64,000 nucleotides of DNA from DASRJG01 sp032124015. GTDB lineage: Bacteria; Acidobacteriota; Polarisedimenticolia; Polarisedimenticolales; DASRJG01. Location of the stretch: NCBI GenBank assembly GCA_032124015.1, contig JAQBEH010000021.1, positions 16,080-80,079 of the forward strand. The letters run 5' to 3'. The position numbers and the translations under genes were made by a program. The first letter of the stretch is position 1, and each line of letters opens with the position of its first letter. A model generated the notes under the pieces. That model made no database searches. It was not told where the DNA came from and was given only the letters and a program-made list of their open reading frames with translations. Positions 61,258 through 64,000 of the stretch are shown here, in pieces.

Positions 61258-62259
61258 ATGCTCGACACGATCCGCCTGTACATCCGCTTCACGCGGCCGT
61301 TTACGTTGCTCCCGCCGCTGCTCGGCGTCATCTCGGGCGCGATCACCGCCTGGGGCTCCGCGTCGAACCCGCACGTTTTGGCGGGCCAAGAGCGCCAGTG
61401 GACGTGGAGCATCGTCGCGATGATCCTGCTGGGGTCCGCGTGCGCCGCGATGTTGAACGCGGCGTCGAACGTGATCAATCAGTACTACGACTTCGAAAAC
61501 GACAGAATCAACAAGCCCACCCGCCCGCTCATCACCGGCAAGATCTCGATGGACGCCGCGTACCGTTACGCGATCGCGCTCTACGCGATCGCCGTCGTAC
61601 CGACCTGGCTCGTCGTCACGTGGCCCGCCGTGACGCTCGCCGAGAAGCTCAGGGGGCCGCTCTCGCAGCACCAGTGCTTCGCGATCTTCACCCTCGGACT
61701 GATCTTCACTCTGATCTACAGCGCCCCGCGCTTCGGCCGGACGAAGGCCAACGCGTTTCTCGCGAACCTCACGATCGCGATCCCGCGCGGGTGCCTCCTC
61801 AAGGTCGCCGGCTGGTCGATGGTCGCTTCCGTGTTCCACGTCGAGCCGTGGTTCATCGGCTCGATCTTCTTCTTCTTTCTGGCAGGCGCCGCCTCCACCA
61901 AGGATTTCTCGGACATGCCCGGCGACGAGGCGGCCGGCTGCCGCACACTACCGATTCGCTTCGGCGTGACCCCGGCCGCGCGGATGATCGCGCCGTTTTT
62001 CGTGTTGCCGTGGCTGCTGATGCCGCTCGGGGCGTGGTTGCGCGATCCGTGGTCCCCGGAGCACGCGATCCTCACCGGCAACCGGTGGGTGTTGACCGGC
62101 TTGGGATTCGGCCTGGCCGCCTGGGGCTGCTACACGGTCTATCTGATCCTGCGGGACCCCGAGGATCTGGCGAAGGTCGAAAACCACCCCTCGTGGACGC
62201 ACATGTATCTGATGATGATGGCCGCCCAGGTCGGCTTCGCCGTCGCCTACCTCTTATGA
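61258..62259 (+). CDS. UbiA-superfamily prenyltransferase
   Basis: 333 residues with eight or nine membrane helices. The first Asp-rich site is NVINQYYDFENDRINKPTRP (NxxxDxxxD) and the second is KDFSDMPGDEAAGCRTLP. These enzymes transfer polyprenyl groups to aromatic acceptors in quinone, heme or lipid synthesis. Given an MqnD-like gene elsewhere in the window, a menaquinone (MqnP/MenA-like) role is attractive but not proven; geranylgeranylglyceryl-phosphate-type activity is an alternative. ATG at 61258 follows grpE by 10 bases. Its stop overlaps argF's by 6 bases, convergent. Confidence 0.88.
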   Translation: MLDTIRLYIRFTRPFTLLPPLLGVISGAITAWGSASNPHVLAGQERQWTWSIVAMILLGSACAAMLNAASNVINQYYDFENDRINKPTRPLITGKISMDAAYRYAIALYAIAVVPTWLVVTWPAVTLAEKLRGPLSQHQCFAIFTLGLIFTLIYSAPRFGRTKANAFLANLTIAIPRGCLLKVAGWSMVASVFHVEPWFIGSIFFFFLAGAASTKDFSDMPGDEAAGCRTLPIRFGVTPAARMIAPFFVLPWLLMPLGAWLRDPWSPEHAILTGNRWVLTGLGFGLAAWGCYTVYLILRDPEDLAKVENHPSWTHMYLMMMAAQVGFAVAYLL

Positions 62260-63252
62260 CAGCGTGGCGACGAGCAGGGCCTTGATCGTGTGCATGCGGT
62301 TTTCCGCTTGGTCGAACACGATCGATGCCTTCGATTCGAAGACGTCCTCGGTCACCTCGAGGCCGTTCATCCCGTAGGTCTTGAACAACTCCTCGCCTTT
62401 CGACGTCTCGCGGTTGTGGAACGCCGGCAGGCAATGCATGAACTTCGCCGTCGTGTTCCCCGTCGCCGCCATCAACGCACCGTTGACCTGGTAGGGCTTG
62501 AGCAGCTCGATTCTCTCCGCCCACTTCGCCGGCGGCTCGCCCAAGGACACCCAGACGTCGGTGGTGACGAAATCGCAGCCGGAAACCGCGGCCTTCGGGT
62601 CGTCCGATAGGGTGATCTTCGCCGAAGACGCCTTGGCGAGAGAGCGCGCCTTGGCGACGACCGGTTCGGTCGGCCAGAGCGCCTTGGGTGCGCACAGGCG
62701 CACGTCCATCCCCATCGCCGCGCCCCCCAGCAGGAGCGAGTTCCCCATGTTGTTGCGTGCGTCGCCGAGGTAGCAGTACGCCATCCCCGAAAGCGGCTTG
62801 TCGGAGTGCTCTTCCATCGTCATGAAATCCGCGAGGATCTGCGTCGGGTGCGATTCGTCGGTCAGGCCGTTGTAGACCGGAACACCGGCGTATTTCGCCA
62901 GGTCGTCCACGATCGACTGCGCGAAGCCCCGGTACTCGATCGCGTCGTACATGCGGCCGAGCACGCGCGCGGTGTCCTTGATCGACTCCTTGTGACCGAT
63001 CTGTGATCCCGACGGGTCGAGGTAGGTCACTCCCATTCCCAGGTCGTACGCGGCAACCTCGAAGGCGCAGCGCGTCCTGGTGGAGGTCTTTTCGAAGATC
63101 AGGCAGATGTTCTTCCCGGCGAGGCGGCGCTGGGCGGCCCCGGCGTTTCTTTCCGCCTTCACCGTGTGGGAAAGGTCGAGCAGGAAGCGAATCTCCTGCG
63201 GCGTGTAATCCGAGAGTTCGAGGAGGCTGCGGTTTCTTAGGTTGAAGCCCAT
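62254..63252 (-). CDS. argF: Ornithine carbamoyltransferase
   Basis: 332 residues, normal size. Transfers carbamoyl to ornithine in arginine synthesis. Motifs: carbamoyl-phosphate loop FEKTSTRTRCAFEVAAYD, ESHPTQILADFMTM, the YCYLGDARNNMGNSLL region, FVTTDVWVSLGEP, and the ornithine-site HCLPAFHNRETSKGE. ATG at 63252 is preferred over an in-frame TTG at 63261. The 3' end overlaps the prenyltransferase gene. It could instead be the catabolic form (arcB), but no arcA or arcC is nearby. Confidence 0.93.
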   Translation of the reverse strand: MGFNLRNRSLLELSDYTPQEIRFLLDLSHTVKAERNAGAAQRRLAGKNICLIFEKTSTRTRCAFEVAAYDLGMGVTYLDPSGSQIGHKESIKDTARVLGRMYDAIEYRGFAQSIVDDLAKYAGVPVYNGLTDESHPTQILADFMTMEEHSDKPLSGMAYCYLGDARNNMGNSLLLGGAAMGMDVRLCAPKALWPTEPVVAKARSLAKASSAKITLSDDPKAAVSGCDFVTTDVWVSLGEPPAKWAERIELLKPYQVNGALMAATGNTTAKFMHCLPAFHNRETSKGEELFKTYGMNGLEVTEDVFESKASIVFDQAENRMHTIKALLVATLS

Positions 63253-63270
63253 GACGTGCAATCCTATAAC
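63242..63270 (+). promoter_or_regulatory. Sigma-70-type promoter of the phospholipase-D-like gene
   Basis: TTGAAG (63242-63247), 17 bases, TATAAC (63265-63270). It overlaps the first codons of argF on the other strand. The start codon GTG at 63282 is only about 5 bases beyond the expected transcription start. Confidence 0.6.
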
Positions 63271-63281
63271 ATCGGCTACGC

Positions 63282-64000
63282 GTGATCGAACTCGTTGCCT
63301 CCCGATCGGCCCCCCTGCGGCTCCTCGCCGACCAGGCCTTCTCGCGAACCGCGGGCGCTCCGCTCGTCGGCGGCAACCAGGTGCGCCTTCTCAAGGACGC
63401 GGCCGAGAACTTCCCCGCCTGGCTCGAAGCCATTCGCGCAGCAGAGCGGTCGATCTTCTTCGAGAGCTACATCGTGGGCGACGACGCGACCGGGCGCGAG
63501 TTCCGCGACGCACTCGCGATCAAGGCTCGCGCAGGAGTGCGTGTGCGCGTCCTCCGCGACTGGCTCGGATCCCCCGGGAAGTTCGTTCCCGGCTTTTGGC
63601 GGCCGCTCGTGGCCGCGGGCGCCTTGGTGCGCACGTTCAATCCCCCACGCTTCGACAGCCCATTGGGCTGGCTGTCGAGAGACCACCGGAAGTCGATCTG
63701 CGTCGATGGTCGCGTCGCCTACGTCTCCGGTTTGTGCGTCGCCGCCGCGTGGCTCGGCGATCCCGCGGCCGGGAAGGAGCCGTGGCGCGATACCGGGATC
63801 GAGATTCGCGGGCCCGGAGTCGCCGACGTCGAACGCGCGTTCGCGCAGGTCTGGGCGGCGACCGGAGCCCAGCTCGGTAACGACGAGTTGACCGACCCCG
63901 CCTCGATCCCGCCAGCCGGCGACGTCCTCCTTCGAGTCGTCGCGAGCGCGCCGGCCACGGCAGGCCTCATGCGTTTGGACCAGCTGATCGCGTCGATCGC
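63282..64000 (+). CDS. Phospholipase D / cardiolipin synthase-like protein (3' end beyond window)
   Basis: At least 239 residues, open to the window end. Begins VIELVASRSAPLRLLADQ; the first HKD motif is clear in DHRKSICVDGRVAYVSGLCV (His, Lys, Asp), preceded by ERSIFFESYIVGDDATG as in cardiolipin synthases. The second HKD would lie past base 64000. There is no N-terminal membrane anchor, unlike E. coli ClsA, so a ClsB/YbhO-type enzyme making cardiolipin or another phosphodiester product is likely. GTG at 63282 follows a good promoter closely. Confidence 0.85.
   Translation, partial: MIELVASRSAPLRLLADQAFSRTAGAPLVGGNQVRLLKDAAENFPAWLEAIRAAERSIFFESYIVGDDATGREFRDALAIKARAGVRVRVLRDWLGSPGKFVPGFWRPLVAAGALVRTFNPPRFDSPLGWLSRDHRKSICVDGRVAYVSGLCVAAAWLGDPAAGKEPWRDTGIEIRGPGVADVERAFAQVWAATGAQLGNDELTDPASIPPAGDVLLRVVASAPATAGLMRLDQLIASI

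Overview
The window is a GC-rich, densely packed chromosomal stretch from a Gram-negative bacterium. A lipopolysaccharide-type outer membrane is implied by a nearly complete Kdo pathway (kdsB, kdsA, kdsD, kdsC), a heptosyltransferase-like enzyme, a Kdo/heptose-kinase-like protein, a LolA-like lipoprotein carrier and a Tat translocase. An MqnD-like protein hints at futalosine-route menaquinone synthesis. The mix (fused alpha/beta 2-oxoacid dehydrogenase E1, DUF4388/PATAN protein, DUF6178-like protein, CIRCE-controlled groESL) suits a deep-branching lineage of the Acidobacteriota / Myxococcota / Desulfobacterota / Eisenbacteria sort. No rRNA or phylogenetic marker search was possible, so the phylum is not fixed. 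No rRNA, tRNA, CRISPR array or prophage was recognised.

Layout. 1-0.45 kb: remnant of an IS3-type transposase and a truncated reading frame. 0.4-6.8 kb: a SWIM/SNF2 helicase, the E1 fusion, an RRM protein and a B3/B4-domain protein. 6.8-15.2 kb: an operon of ECF sigma factor, zinc-finger/FecR membrane protein and two ABC exporter pairs, followed by a DUF6178-like gene. 15.3-22.3 kb: a small charged protein, pepT, then kdsB-pyrG-kdsA-kdsD-kdsC-lapA. 22.3-30.2 kb: a duplicated PATAN protein, a Trm112-like protein, a heptosyltransferase, a TPR protein, an LPS-type kinase, tatC/tatB and a C-terminal processing protease. 30.3-35.2 kb: an AAA+ ATPase with an unusual Walker A plus an unknown partner, divergent from groESL. 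35.2-44.3 kb: transporter, M20 hydrolase, MqnD-like, YgfZ, histone-deacetylase-like, LolA-like, a HEAT-cyclophilin lipoprotein and an HD-GYP response regulator. 44.4-53.5 kb (minus strand): dgt-rpiB-glyA-dinG-GT2 joined by 4-base stop/start overlaps, then gntR-polA with its own promoter and operator. 53.5-64 kb: ferredoxin, tldD/tldE, the proteostasis run clpB-hsp20-htpX-grpE, a UbiA prenyltransferase, argF, and a phospholipase-D-type enzyme cut by the window end.

Points that stand out. The sigma/FecR/double-ABC operon looks like an envelope-stress module with an unusual C-terminal sensor. A family of palindromes (about 5.6, 15.6 and 36.2 kb) sits exactly at the stop codons of convergent genes. 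dinG is split by one extra base in a homopolymer. The Clp-like AAA+ protein carries Asn in place of the Walker A Thr/Ser. The dGTPase-family protein lacks the expected catalytic His. A perfect GntR-type operator lies inside the 3' end of the upstream glycosyltransferase gene and over the -10 of gntR-polA. Many genes use GTG starts, and same-strand neighbours often overlap as ATGA or GTGA, so translational coupling appears to be a general habit here.
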